From positions 1 through 64,000 of the forward strand of contig NZ_JAEUMN010000156.1 in assembly GCF_016793225.1 (NCBI RefSeq): DNA of 64,000 bases, given 5' to 3'. Positions 1 to 8,173 of this stretch are shown one piece after another. How positions within the stretch are numbered: position 1 is the first letter of the stretch; every line of letters starts with the position of its first letter. The notes under the pieces were generated by a model. That model saw only the letters and a program-made list of their open reading frames with translations, was not told where the DNA came from and did no database searches. A program made the translations under genes and the position numbers. The DNA is from Phenylobacterium sp. (GTDB taxonomy: Bacteria > Pseudomonadota > Alphaproteobacteria > Caulobacterales > Caulobacteraceae).

Positions 1-15
1 GCCCAGCTCCTGGCA

Positions 16-294
16 ATGGAGACTGCGAACGAGAAGCGTGAGGAGATGTTCGGCGCCCTAGCGGAGCTCCGCGGTGAGGTTCGGGGGCTCGTACTCGCGC
101 TCGGGCTGCGGCAGCCCGAGGAAGGCGAGGAGAAGCCGAAGAGCGGTGCGTTGGCGACGTGGAGCCTGATGAAGGTGCTCGGCGTGCTGGGCGCTGTCGG
201 CGGCTGCCTTGGGCTGCTGGTCTTTCTTTTCCAACTCGCGGTGAAGCTCTGGCCGCACTTCGTGGCCTACATGATGAGCCTGTCGCCCACATGA
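16..294 (+). CDS. Small membrane protein of the lysis cassette, holin-like candidate
   Basis: 92 residues: a charged, probably helical N-terminal half, one hydrophobic segment at about residues 50-80 and a short tail. The stop overlaps the start of the endolysin gene (ATGA), so the two are translationally coupled. A small membrane protein directly before an endolysin is usually a holin or a related phage membrane protein. No family motif was recognised, so the holin role rests only on position and topology. The frame is open at the window edge, so a start further left is possible. Confidence 0.6.
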   Translation: METANEKREEMFGALAELRGEVRGLVLALGLRQPEEGEEKPKSGALATWSLMKVLGVLGAVGGCLGLLVFLFQLAVKLWPHFVAYMMSLSPT

Positions 295-764
295 GCCGGG
301 CCAACGTCGCCAAGGGCGTCGCTGCCGTCTTCGCCGCTGCCGCGCTGGCGATCCCGGTGATCGCCGAGTTCGAAGGCTACGTGCCCAAGGCCTACAAGGA
401 CCCCGTCGGCATTCCGACGGCCTGTTATGGCTCGACGGCCGGCATCGAAATGGAGCGCACCTACAGCGATGCCGAGTGCGCGCGGCGGCTGGCAGACGAC
501 GCTGCGACCCATGGGCTGGAGATCGCTCACTGCCTGCCGGCCAACCTGCCGACCGAGGTGCGGGCGGCGTTCACGTCTTTCGCCTTCAACGTCGGCAGCA
601 ACCGCTTTTGCGCCTCAGGCGTGGCGAGAAAAGCCAACGCTGGTGATCTCCGGGGCGCGTGCGCCGACCTATCGCGCTGGGTCTACGCCGGCGGCCGGCA
701 ACTGTCGGGGCTCGTCCGACGCCGGGCGGCCGAGCGCGCGCTCTGCGAGAGAGGTCTGGCATGA
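291..764 (+). CDS. Phage endolysin, GH24 lysozyme with signal-anchor N-terminus
   Basis: 157 residues. It hydrolyses peptidoglycan during phage lysis. The T4-lysozyme catalytic pattern is complete: Glu28, Asp37 and Thr43 with the family spacing of 9 and 6, inside a context of the type EG..AYKDPVGIPTACYGST. Residues about 8-25 are hydrophobic and rich in Ala and Gly, as in SAR endolysins such as P21, which are exported by Sec and released from the membrane without a classical holin pore. The ATG at 291 was chosen because it overlaps the preceding stop; upstream in-frame codons lie inside the previous gene. Next comes a spanin-like pair. Confidence 0.92.
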   Translation: MSRANVAKGVAAVFAAAALAIPVIAEFEGYVPKAYKDPVGIPTACYGSTAGIEMERTYSDAECARRLADDAATHGLEIAHCLPANLPTEVRAAFTSFAFNVGSNRFCASGVARKANAGDLRGACADLSRWVYAGGRQLSGLVRRRAAERALCERGLA

Positions 765-1159
765 TCCTGGAGCTGCTGGCATCGCGGCTGGCGGGACCGA
801 TCGCCACTGCCCTGTGCTTGGTGCTGCTGATGTTCGGGGTCGTGCAGTGCTCCGGCCGCGCGGCCGCTGAGAAGCGGCAGGCTGCGGCGGAAGCCGCTGC
901 CGCCACGCTGCGGGTCGATCTCGACACGTGCCGCGGGAACGAGGCTCGTGCCCATCAAGCCGCGGCCGATGCCTCGGCGTCGGTGGAGCTGGTCCGAAAG
1001 GAGGGCGAGCGCCTCCGCGAGATCAGCCGCAAGAAGCTGCAGTCGGCGCGATCGGTGGCTGAGAGCTACCGGCAGGACGCGCAGCGGATCCTGGCGACAG
1101 AGGTCGCCGGCGATCGGTGCGAGGCCGCGGCGAGGTTGATCGAGGAGAACGCCGAATGA
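761..1159 (+). CDS. Rz-like inner-membrane spanin subunit
   Basis: 132 residues with an N-terminal membrane segment (about residues 8-28), a long Ala/Arg/Glu-rich helical region likely to form a coiled coil and a short C-terminus. This is the layout of i-spanins, which span the periplasm and fuse inner and outer membranes at the end of lysis. The start overlaps the endolysin stop (ATGA) and the stop overlaps the start of a small lipoprotein gene, the expected partner. Spanins have little sequence conservation, so the call depends on topology and position. Confidence 0.75.
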   Translation: MILELLASRLAGPIATALCLVLLMFGVVQCSGRAAAEKRQAAAEAAAATLRVDLDTCRGNEARAHQAAADASASVELVRKEGERLREISRKKLQSARSVAESYRQDAQRILATEVAGDRCEAAARLIEENAE

Positions 1160-1452
1160 GGCTGGTGGCGTGCCTGGCGCTGATCCCGGTTCTGGCGTCC
1201 TGCGCGTCAGCACCGGCGCCACGCATCGAGTACCGAGAGGTGAAGGTCGCCGTGCCGGTCAAGTGCGCTGCGGATCCGGGGCCGTCTCCGGCCTACTCCG
1301 ACACGCCGGAAGCCCTGCGGGCCGCCGGTGACATGCTGGAGAAGGTGAAGTTGCTGCTCGCAGGCCGCAAACAGCGTGACGCACGTATCCTGGAGCTGGA
1401 GGCCGCGAGTTCCGCCTGCGGCAGTGTTCCAACGATGACCGAGCGGCCATAG
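1156..1452 (+). CDS. Rz1-like outer-membrane lipoprotein spanin subunit
   Basis: 98 residues beginning with a lipoprotein signal peptide whose lipobox reads LASC (cysteine near residue 16), followed by a Pro-containing linker and a helical C-terminal part. A lipoprotein coupled directly downstream of an Rz-like gene is the usual o-spanin arrangement. Here the gene follows the Rz gene with a four-base overlap and is not nested inside it. It is longer than classical Rz1 proteins. The 54 bases after its stop show no strong terminator. Confidence 0.72.
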   Translation: MRLVACLALIPVLASCASAPAPRIEYREVKVAVPVKCAADPGPSPAYSDTPEALRAAGDMLEKVKLLLAGRKQRDARILELEAASSACGSVPTMTERP

Positions 1453-1506
1453 CCAAGGAGAGTGCTGAGGGAGACCTAAAAGGCGGTTCTGCGTTTAGGC
1501 TACACC

Positions 1507-1728
1507 ATGGCCCGCAAACCCGCCGCGAAGAGCGCCCCGAACCCCCCGACACATTCGCCAGCCTATGCGCTGGCGCTGCGCCTCCACGCAGCTCTTGAGC
1601 TCGATCCGTCGCTACAGTTGGACACAGCCGCAGAGCAGCCCGGCGGGGTGGTGGAAGCCAACGCGCTGTTCGATCTGCGCGACGCCGAGGGCCGGGCTTT
1701 CCGAGTAAGGGTGATCCGAACGCATTGA
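1507..1728 (+). CDS. Small hypothetical protein
   Basis: 73 residues, not recognised. The N-terminus is rich in Lys, Pro and Ala, and the remainder looks like a small alpha/beta fold with acidic stretches. It lies on the same strand as the lysis genes, 54 bases downstream. The ribosome-binding site is weak. Codon use resembles that of its neighbours, which is the main support for it. Confidence 0.45.
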   Translation: MARKPAAKSAPNPPTHSPAYALALRLHAALELDPSLQLDTAAEQPGGVVEANALFDLRDAEGRAFRVRVIRTH

Positions 1729-1753
1729 GTGGGTCGATGCCGGCCTGCGCGCG

Positions 1754-1933
1754 CTAGCTTCTGCCAGGATGTCGGTTTCTGGCCCGATCGCGCTCTGCTT
1801 CAGCTTCTCGAGCCTGGTTATGCCAGTGCGCCGCAAGAGCCAGGCAGCGACCTCATTCGCCGAGATCCTGGGCGGCGAGGGCTCTTCGCAGGTAGGCTTC
1901 AGCCTTTAGCCGGCACTCTTCGGGGTCGGGCAT
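1754..1933 (-). pseudogene. Small alphaproteobacterial gene interrupted by an in-frame TGA
   Basis: Read on the minus strand from the ATG at 1933, the frame encodes 26 residues (starting MPDPEECRLKAEAYLRRA), meets TGA at 1855-1853, then continues for 32 more residues (including LALAAHWHNQAREAEAERDR) to TAG at 1756-1754. Across the TGA the pattern matches a family of short helical proteins of the form AE-x-CR-x-LA...LA-x-x-W...A-x-x-R, also seen in the intact gene at 3958. A single change of CGA (Arg) to TGA would explain the break. Function unknown. A sequencing error or a genuine short product remain possible. Confidence 0.5.
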
Positions 1934-2168
1934 TGTGGACGGCAAACCCAGTCGCTCCCGCGGATGTTCCGCCCGGCATCCGCAGCAACCTGCTAAGCTT
2001 CGCTGCCGGTCGCGCCCCCCGGTGCGGTCGGCTCCCGGGCCGTCACTAGGCTGGTTCGGGCGGACCCCGAGTACCCCCCAGTGCTCGGGGTCTGGATCGT
2101 CTCGCCAGCCGTTGCGACGTGAAGCTCTGCTTTATTGACTGAACGGCGTCGGTGGGCGACGCAGTCGT

Positions 2169-2549
2169 ATGAAGAGCGGCCGTGCCACCTCTGTTGATGC
2201 AGCGATCGGGCGCCGCCTCCGGATGATCCGGCAGTGGCGAGGCGTTTCTCAGCCCGCCCTGGCGGCCGCGCTCGGTGTTACCCACCAGCAGGTTCAGAAG
2301 TACGAGGTTGGCGCGAACAGGATCAGCGCCTCAAGTATCGCCCGGGCAGCGGCCCTGCTTGGAACGCCGGTAGGGGACTTTTTCGGTGAAAGTCCAAGTG
2401 CCGCAGCGGTTAACGATGACATTGTGGAACTGCTAAACGAGGGCGGCGCGCTCGAGCTGCTCCGTGCGTACCGGGAAGTCAGGTCAGAAGCTTGCCGTCA
2501 GCGCCTGATACTTTTCCTGGAAAGCGTGCAGTATGACGAGCGGATATAA
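2169..2549 (+). CDS. XRE-family transcriptional regulator, prophage-type
   Basis: 126 residues. Residues about 10-65 form a Cro/C1-type helix-turn-helix, with the recognition helix around THQQVQKYEVGANRIS. The C-terminal half is helical and contains GALELLRAYREV. It closely parallels the chromosomal regulator at 27871-28305, which has FQQIQKYENGANRIS and GALELLSAYEKL, so the two are paralogues. Its place next to lysis genes suggests a prophage or accessory-region regulator. Whether it represses the lysis genes cannot be told from sequence. Confidence 0.85.
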   Translation: MKSGRATSVDAAIGRRLRMIRQWRGVSQPALAAALGVTHQQVQKYEVGANRISASSIARAAALLGTPVGDFFGESPSAAAVNDDIVELLNEGGALELLRAYREVRSEACRQRLILFLESVQYDERI

Positions 2550-2650
2550 GCCTGCGGGATTGGCTAGCGGCGGGCAGATCCTACTCCATGTCATAGAACG
2601 ACGCGGAACATCTCCAGCCAGTCAACCGACAGGAACAAGCCGGGCGCGCC

Positions 2651-3634
2651 TTATGTCGGAAGCGAGCACCGCCTCCGAAGCAGACCGCCGGCTAGGCCAA
2701 AGCCCCCGATCATGAGCGCCCAGGTGGTCGGCTCCGGTACCGCAGCGCCGACTTGCACATTATCTGCCAGGAAGCCTTGGCCGACGGCCTCCTGGGTGCC
2801 GGCGAAGAAAGTGTTCTGTTCGTCGTAGACGACGTGGAACGTGTTCATCGCGTCGATGAAACCGGTCCGATTCGAGATTGCCTGAAGGGTGGCGACCACC
2901 ACGAAGCTGTCACCCGGGTTGATCCGGATCGCCCCGCCACCGCAAGCTTCCGAGAGGCCTATGTTCTGATTGTATTCGCCAGCCGACATCCCGCCGCTGT
3001 TGAAGCTTGCTGCAGCAATCACGCCACTTGCGCCGCATTCGGCGAACCCAATAGACGAGTTGCTGATGATATCGATAGCGCTGCTCGCCGGCGTGAACGA
3101 CTGCGCAACGTAGGGGACGCGCAGCAGCGAGAGCGCCACGTTGAGCATTCCGTCACCCGTGAACTCGTTAGCGCCCAGAGGGCCGAGTTGGTCTCCGGAC
3201 GTGTAGAAGTGCAGAAGACCAGAAAGTGCGAAATCGATGGCTACGTCGCCGCCGTAGGTAAAGCTGCGGAAGGCTGTGGCCGACGCGCCTGTACGCGTCT
3301 CTGCTCCGGCTTGAGACGCCACCCGGACGGTCGGCAGATAATCTTCGCTGAAGGTCACCTCAGCCGCGCCTGACGCACCGGCAAGCATGTTGTTGGGGGC
3401 GGCCGACAGGCCTAAGCCGTATCCGCCGAAGTACTGGTGTGGCTGCAGGCGCGGACTAGCTGCAACGTTGCATGCAGATCCAGAGGCGCCACAGGCGCGA
3501 TTGGTGATCACCGCGCCTGAGCCGAACACGTCCGCAGCAATCGCGGGTGCCGCAATGGAAAGCGACGAGAGTGCCGCGATGGCGGCCAAGCGCCGCCGGT
3601 CAAGCTGCGGCACGGTCGTGAACCCCTGTTTCAT
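2651..3634 (-). CDS. PEPxxWA-CTERM surface or exported protein
   Basis: 327 residues from the ATG at 3634; an upstream start at 3706 is possible but would put 24 residues before the signal peptide. The N-terminus is a Sec signal (Arg-rich start, hydrophobic core, AIAAD at the cleavage region). The body is rich in Gly, Ser, Asn and aromatic residues with several cysteines and is probably beta-rich. The C-terminus has the sorting signal VPEPTTWALM, a hydrophobic helix and a final RRR, which is the exosortase-recognised PEPxxWA-CTERM layout. No exosortase gene is in the window. The gene lies between phage-like genes on the opposite strand. Confidence 0.85.
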   Translation of the reverse strand: MKQGFTTVPQLDRRRLAAIAALSSLSIAAPAIAADVFGSGAVITNRACGASGSACNVAASPRLQPHQYFGGYGLGLSAAPNNMLAGASGAAEVTFSEDYLPTVRVASQAGAETRTGASATAFRSFTYGGDVAIDFALSGLLHFYTSGDQLGPLGANEFTGDGMLNVALSLLRVPYVAQSFTPASSAIDIISNSSIGFAECGASGVIAAASFNSGGMSAGEYNQNIGLSEACGGGAIRINPGDSFVVVATLQAISNRTGFIDAMNTFHVVYDEQNTFFAGTQEAVGQGFLADNVQVGAAVPEPTTWALMIGGFGLAGGLLRRRCSLPT

Positions 3635-3902
3635 GAAAGCCCCCACGTCCCCCAAAACGCTTATGTGTGCAGTATATCGGCGTATCCTTCGGATTTGAGC
3701 AATCAAATCACCCGGCGCGCGAGTCCCTTCGCGGTAGACGCGATGCTGTCGGGCGGAGGTGGGGTCGGCCTAAAGCTCGACGGTCCCGGCCATGCTTGGA
3801 TGATGTCACGCGGGCGAAAATCAAGGAACAAACCTCACACTGCGTCGTTTCTCGACTGCGGAGTTCCCTCCGGGTAGTGTGGCCTACTGAAAGTAGAAAC
3901 TC

Positions 3903-3936
3903 GGCGACCTCCGTGCCTGTTGAGACGGAGGTCGCC
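3903..3936 (+). terminator. Perfect 12-bp stem-loop, probable terminator
   Basis: GGCGACCTCCGT (3903-3914) and ACGGAGGTCGCC (3925-3936) pair perfectly around a 10-base loop. The plus-strand flank TCCTTCTAG gives a weak U-tract. It lies in the 323-base space between the PEP-CTERM gene and the small gene at 3958. No gene is convincing at 3635-3957. It may terminate a plus-strand transcript or insulate the gene at 3958. Confidence 0.6.
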
Positions 3937-3957
3937 TCCTTCTAGTCATGAACGGGA

Positions 3958-4176
3958 ATGCGTCGGGTCGAGGACTACAGAAGAAACGCGGAAGACTGCC
4001 GCAAGCTTGCCCCGAAGATGCCGCGCGTGATCCGCGACCAATTGTTGCTTCTCGCCTCAGAGTGGGACCGCCTGGCGGAAGAGCGAGAACTGAATCTGCG
4101 ACGCGCCAACGGCAACACGCCGCCGAGCGCCATCCGGGATTCTACGGGGGTGACCACGAGGCCGGAGGGCCCGTAG
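3958..4176 (+). CDS. Short helical protein of a common alphaproteobacterial family
   Basis: 72 residues. The first 50 form a charged helical pattern (YRRNAEDCRKLA, then LLLLASEWDRLAEERELNL) that I recognise from many uncharacterised small proteins of Alphaproteobacteria. The rest is a disordered tail. No function is known. The broken gene at 1754-1933 looks like a relative. A strong hairpin (4230-4260) follows 53 bases after the stop. Confidence 0.65.
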   Translation: MRRVEDYRRNAEDCRKLAPKMPRVIRDQLLLLASEWDRLAEERELNLRRANGNTPPSAIRDSTGVTTRPEGP

Positions 4177-4229
4177 AACAGCGTTGCGCTGGCCGGAGCC
4201 ACCTTAGGGTCGGTCCCACGACTGGCGCT

Positions 4230-4260
4230 GGACGGTCGGGGCCTCGCGCCTCGGCCGTCC
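4230..4260 (+). terminator. Strong GC-rich hairpin downstream of the small gene
   Basis: GGACGGTCGGGGC (4230-4242) pairs with GCCTCGGCCGTCC (4248-4260) with two G-U wobbles and a 5-base loop. No U-tract follows, so this is a hairpin of terminator type rather than a canonical intrinsic terminator. Confidence 0.45.
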
Positions 4261-4376
4261 GCTGTGCCTGAGGATCATGCCTCGGCATCGCGTGTAGATG
4301 CAACGGGAACCCAGGCCGCCGCCGAACGGTTCAACTCATGACGCGCAGGGGTTTCCACAGCCGCAGAGAGCGCGTT

Positions 4377-4411
4377 GAAGCCCCCGCGAGCAAGTTCTCT
4401 GCGGGGGCTTC
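4377..4411. terminator. Perfect 11-bp stem-loop, bidirectional terminator candidate
   Basis: GAAGCCCCCGC (4377-4387) and GCGGGGGCTTC (4401-4411) form a perfect stem with a 13-base loop. The stem carries A-rich and T-rich ends, as in bidirectional terminators. Confidence 0.6.
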
Positions 4412-4941
4412 GTCTATCCGAAAAAGCTCTGCCCCCTGCTGCAGCGAAGAGTGGGGTGCGTGAGATCGGCGAAGTGGAGGGAGCCACCCCATTCCGGCGA
4501 CTTTGGCTCGATCTTCGTCATCGTTTCGGCGTAGTCGATACGAGCGGGAAAAGTTGCGTGCCTGCTCGTCAGCGTCGATACTCTGCTCGTGCGGCTGTTC
4601 CCGACGACGCGGTTCCATCGGCTGCACCACGAGGCCCGGAGGTCGCTCCCCGCGGGCCTCTATCCATTCCGGGATCCTGCGGATAAACCGGCGCTGGGCG
4701 GCCAAGTCAGTCGCGTAGCTGGTCTTCGGACCAACGGGGACGTAGCGCACCCCGGGCCGCCCACCAGCAGGATTTGCCCGTCGGCTTCGGGCCGAAAACT
4801 ACCCTTGCCTCGGCCCAAAGGCGTTGGCCCTTGGCCTCAAGGCGGCACGTGATGCATCAGCTCAGGAGGGAAGAGCCGGTGCGCTCCATCCGCAGAAGCT
4901 GCACGTTCCTTGATCCACTCTGCTCCGGAAGCCGCCGCCCA
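4412..4941. other. Gap without a convincing gene
   Basis: 530 bases with open frames on both strands but none with a good start and family-like composition. A minus-strand frame at 4331-4750 (139 codons) has a plausible first 45 residues, but it runs through the terminator hairpin at 4377-4411 and becomes low-complexity. It may be a decayed gene. Confidence 0.4.
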
Positions 4942-5373
4942 TCACCGCGCCGCCTTCCGTTGCGCCATCACTTCCTGAACCGCCGCGCGGACCATATCGC
5001 GCTGAGCCGCGCCGGCGCCGAAGCGGTCGCCGCCATAGGCGAGCACCGCCAGCAGTAGGCCCGCAATGCCGAAAAAGACGGTCACGCCAGTCAGCACGAC
5101 TGTTCCCTTGCTGGCGGAGGATGCCTTGAGCTCGCGGATGTCGCCGCGCAGGGCTGCGAACTCGGCGCGCATCTCGCCCATAGCCTTCGCTAGGGAAGTC
5201 TCGGCCCGCGCCTCCGCAGCTGCGATCTTGGCGTCCGTGGCGTCCATATCCTTAGAGTCGCCCTCGTTCTCCGAAGTTGCAAGAGGCGGCTCGCTGGCGC
5301 GGTTCTGCTCGATCCGCGCGAGGCGGCGCGCCATTTCCTCGGCCTCGGCGATTGGGCTGGGGGTGTCAGCCAT
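4942..5373 (-). CDS. Coiled-coil membrane protein of the mobile region
   Basis: 143 residues. The first 90 are charged and alanine-rich with coiled-coil character (about residues 45-85). One hydrophobic segment lies at about 90-113, then a short basic tail. No family was recognised. The start overlaps the preceding gene's stop by 8 bases, so both are one unit. Similar proteins with a coiled coil plus a single membrane segment are common in phage regions. A role in superinfection exclusion or lysis would be speculation. Confidence 0.65.
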   Translation of the reverse strand: MADTPSPIAEAEEMARRLARIEQNRASEPPLATSENEGDSKDMDATDAKIAAAEARAETSLAKAMGEMRAEFAALRGDIRELKASSASKGTVVLTGVTVFFGIAGLLLAVLAYGGDRFGAGAAQRDMVRAAVQEVMAQRKAAR

Positions 5374-5602
5374 CCGGCAGTTCCCCCTCCCGCTCCTTGA
5401 GCCACTCGTCTAGCAGCTTGAGCACGGCATCGTTGGCGTTCGTGATCTGCACCAGTTCTGCCTGGCTGATTTTCTGACCCATCGCCATCCGGGCGACTGC
5501 TGTGGAAAGGGCGGCGTTGACCCCCGCTTGAGCGACCATCACCTTCAAGAGATCCAGTCGGGCTTGGCGCTTCGCAGCCTCGATGAGAGCGACTTCCATC
5601 AT
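5366..5602 (-). CDS. Small hypothetical protein coupled to the membrane protein
   Basis: 78 residues from the ATG at 5602; GTG at 5605 and ATG at 5599 are alternative starts. Almost wholly helical, with a motif ISQAELVQITNANDAVL that looks like a small helical packing domain. Not recognised. It overlaps the following gene by 8 bases. It sits 147 bases downstream of the recombinase on the same strand, so it may belong to the same element. Confidence 0.55.
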   Translation of the reverse strand: MMEVALIEAAKRQARLDLLKVMVAQAGVNAALSTAVARMAMGQKISQAELVQITNANDAVLKLLDEWLKEREGELPDG

Positions 5603-5749
5603 CACCGCGACCGTACCGCTCGTGCTCAGGGCCCGCTAGCCCTCGCCACGACCTGCCGTAGTGACCCTCGACCAGTCGAGCGCCCTGATCCTCGGAGGCT
5701 TGCAAGCTTCGCGCTGTCCGTGCGCGCGGCGCTCGGGCCCTGCCATCGC

Positions 5750-7402
5750 CTAGAGCCTACGCCTGAACACCACGGGAACGCTCGGTTGGGTGCTGGTGTA
5801 GCCCGCCCCAGCTACCACCTTATTCAGACGCTCCACCACGGGACCATCGGTCAGGGCCGGGGCGAGGGCGCCGTGGAGGCGGATCATCGTCTGGCCGTCC
5901 GGGAGGGCGCGGACGTCGACGCGGGCGACGACCTGGCGGAGGCGGGCGAGGGTGTCGCTGCTCGACGCGGAGGTGGGGGCGCGGCCCTGGTGCGTGGCGA
6001 GGTGGGCCTGAAGGTCGGCCACGCGGCGGGCGAAGATCTCGGCCAGGCGGGGGTGCAGGGTGAGCGGCGGCGTGGCGGCGCGGCTGGAGGCGTCCGCGGC
6101 GCGCAGGGCGGCGGCGACGTCGGCGCGGTCCTGCTCGAGCTGGGCGAGGCGGGCGGTCAGGGCGGGGCTGTGGCCGGTGGCGGTGATGGCGTCGACCAGG
6201 CGGGCGATCTGGCGGTCGAGGTCCTGGGCGCGGCGGTACAGGGGCGCCGTGTCCCGGCGCGCCTGCTGGGCGCGGGCGGCCCAGGCGTCGTGGTAGGTCT
6301 TGACGTAGAGCCGGACGGCCTCGGGGCCCAGCAGGCGCGTGCGCAGGGCCGTGAGGACGCGGTCCTCGACCTCGTGGCGGGCGACGCTGCGGTCGTGGCC
6401 GCAGGCGGCGGCGCCGTGGGCGCGGCGGGCGGCGCAGATCAGCCGGCCGCGGCCGTTGAAGGTGGTCATCGCCGCGCCGCACTCGGCGCAGCGGATCAGG
6501 CCCGACAGGGGCCGGGGCGGCGCCGGGGCCCGATGGGCGGGGGCGGCGGCGCCGGCGGCGTCCAGGCGGGTGTGGACCGCCGCCCAGGTCTCGGCGTCGA
6601 CCAGGCGCAGGTGCGGCACGGGCGTGCGCTTCCACTCGGCCGGCGGCCGCGGGCGCGAGATCCGGCGGCCGGTCTGGCGGTCCTTGGACATGGCCACCCG
6701 ATTCCAGACCTTCTCGCCGGCGTAGAGCCCCTGGCGGAGGACGCCGTTGCCGCGCTGGCGGCTGCCGGTGATCGTGCTGGGGGCCCAGCGGCCGCCCGAG
6801 GGGCTGGGCACGCCCTCGAGGTTCAGGGCCTCGGTGATCGCCCGCAGGCTCTCGCCGGCGGCATAGGCCGCGAAGATCCGGCGCACCACGGCGGCCTCGG
6901 CCTCGACCACCTGGACGTCGCCGCCGGGGGCCGAGCGGTAGCCGTAGACCCGGGCGCCGGTGGCCAGCCCCGCCTCGGCGTTGGCGAGCATCCCGCGCCG
7001 CGTCTTGGCCGAGAGGTTGCGCAGGAAGTCCTGGGCCCCGTAGCCCTTGAGCGCCACGTGCATCAGCTCGACCCGGCCCGAGCCGCAGGTCCAGAGCTGG
7101 ACCCCCGCGTCCTCGAGGCGGTTCCAGACGTGGGCCAGGTCCTCGAGGTTGCGCGCCAGGCGGTCCTCGTCCTCGGCCAGCAGCAGGTCGAACTGGTGGT
7201 CGGCCGCGGCGGCCAGGGCGGAGATCAGGCCCGGGCGGTTGGCCTTGGCGGCGCCGGAGATCGCGGCGTCGGAGAAGGTGGCGGTGACGGTCCAGCCCTG
7301 TCGCTGCGCATAGGCGGCGCAGAGGGCGACCTGGTCGGCGATCGAGCGGGGGTTCTGGACGTCGTCGCTGAAGCGGGCGTAGACGGCGGCGCGGGGCATC
7401 AT
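5750..7402 (-). CDS. Large serine recombinase (site-specific integrase)
   Basis: 550 residues. The N-terminal resolvase domain (about 4-150) begins AAVYARFSDD with the nucleophilic serine at 12 and carries the RLARN and NLSAKTRRGM regions of this family. A recombinase domain follows (about 150-290). A zinc ribbon has cysteines at 305, 308, 323 and 334. A charged coiled coil lies at about 380-440. This is the full set for large serine integrases, which join attP and attB without host factors. Tandem ATG codons at 7402 and 7399 overlap the stop of the upstream RHH gene. Base composition is very GC-rich, and a long antisense open frame on the other strand is a by-product of that. The attachment sites were not identified. 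Confidence 0.95.
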   Translation of the reverse strand: MMPRAAVYARFSDDVQNPRSIADQVALCAAYAQRQGWTVTATFSDAAISGAAKANRPGLISALAAAADHQFDLLLAEDEDRLARNLEDLAHVWNRLEDAGVQLWTCGSGRVELMHVALKGYGAQDFLRNLSAKTRRGMLANAEAGLATGARVYGYRSAPGGDVQVVEAEAAVVRRIFAAYAAGESLRAITEALNLEGVPSPSGGRWAPSTITGSRQRGNGVLRQGLYAGEKVWNRVAMSKDRQTGRRISRPRPPAEWKRTPVPHLRLVDAETWAAVHTRLDAAGAAAPAHRAPAPPRPLSGLIRCAECGAAMTTFNGRGRLICAARRAHGAAACGHDRSVARHEVEDRVLTALRTRLLGPEAVRLYVKTYHDAWAARAQQARRDTAPLYRRAQDLDRQIARLVDAITATGHSPALTARLAQLEQDRADVAAALRAADASSRAATPPLTLHPRLAEIFARRVADLQAHLATHQGRAPTSASSSDTLARLRQVVARVDVRALPDGQTMIRLHGALAPALTDGPVVERLNKVVAGAGYTSTQPSVPVVFRRRL

Positions 7403-8064
7403 GTGGTGTTCGCCCAGAGGGCCGTGCCCTCCGCTGCGGCGGCGCAGCTCAAAACGATCCCGAGGGCTTGGCCTAGGTCGCCGCTGTAGTCGCGAGCGGC
7501 CTTGCGGATGTCGTTGATGGCCTTGTCCCAGGCAGGGGACCCTGGGCGGAGCTGTTCCTCGAAAATCGCCGCCAAGTGGCGATCCACCTCATTCAAGTGC
7601 GGATCATCCCAGTTGGCATTCGCGGGCGCGAGGCGGTGCGAGGCGACCATCGCCGCCCCGCGCAGGGCCTTCAGCGACGCCAGCGCCGCCGCGACGCCGG
7701 GATCATCTTCGGACACGTGCGGCAATACCTGCTGGGAGATGGAGACCCAGCGCCGCCTTAGTTCATCGCGCGCGGCGAACGAGCGGGACGGGTCTCCCAA
7801 GACCCCGTTGCGAACATCCAGGGCCGCGCGGATCATCGCCTGCAGGGCATCTGTGATCGCCGGGCCAGCAGACCCGATGTCGTTCAGCGCCTTGGCTTGC
7901 TCCAGCCATAGCTCCGCTTCTTGTGACTGGGTCCTACCTGTCACCCGGGCCCGTTCATCCAGCAGGGCTTTGATCGAGGGCGTCACCTTCAAGCCGAGCG
8001 AAACCCTTGTTCCTGGCTCAGCCGGCTTCGGGGGCCGTCCGCCGCGTTTTGCCTCCGGTTCCAA
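7399..8064 (-). CDS. Ribbon-helix-helix-like protein coupled to the serine recombinase
   Basis: 221 residues. The N-terminus is basic (RGGRPPK) followed by TRVSLGLKVTPSIKALLDERARVTGRTQSQEAE written in part here as a beta strand and two helices at about residues 19-52, typical of Arc/CopG-type DNA-binding domains. The remaining 165 residues are helical and not recognised. The stop overlaps the recombinase start, so both are co-translated. The gene starts beside an imperfect palindrome (8083-8110). It may regulate its own promoter and the integrase, or act as a recombination directionality factor; both are inferences. Confidence 0.75.
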   Translation of the reverse strand: MEPEAKRGGRPPKPAEPGTRVSLGLKVTPSIKALLDERARVTGRTQSQEAELWLEQAKALNDIGSAGPAITDALQAMIRAALDVRNGVLGDPSRSFAARDELRRRWVSISQQVLPHVSEDDPGVAAALASLKALRGAAMVASHRLAPANANWDDPHLNEVDRHLAAIFEEQLRPGSPAWDKAINDIRKAARDYSGDLGQALGIVLSCAAAAEGTALWANTT

Positions 8065-8082
8065 CGGGTCGCTCCTATTCGC

Positions 8083-8110
8083 AGGTATTTCTTACGAACG
8101 TTAGAAACCT
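8083..8110. promoter_or_regulatory. Imperfect palindrome in the divergent control region
   Basis: Core TTTCTTACGAACGTTAGAAA (8088-8107) matches its own reverse complement at 16 of 20 positions, and AGGT and ACCT flank it. It lies in the 109-base gap between the leftward RHH-recombinase operon and the rightward AlpA-helicase operon. It is therefore a natural operator for the RHH protein or one of the HTH proteins. A promoter-like TTGTCA follows at 8112. Confidence 0.55.
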
Positions 8111-8173
8111 CTTGTCAACCAGCGCGAACCGCCTCAGCAAATCAGCATTATCTCTCAATCCGGAGAAACGTTG

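Noticed and set aside
4331..4750. Minus-strand frame of 139 codons
   Set aside because: It runs through a strong terminator-type hairpin and loses protein-like composition after about 45 residues.
5528..7489. Plus-strand open frame of about 650 codons opposite the serine recombinase
   Set aside because: Gly/Ala/Val/Arg-rich shadow; the minus-strand recombinase has all catalytic and zinc-ribbon residues.
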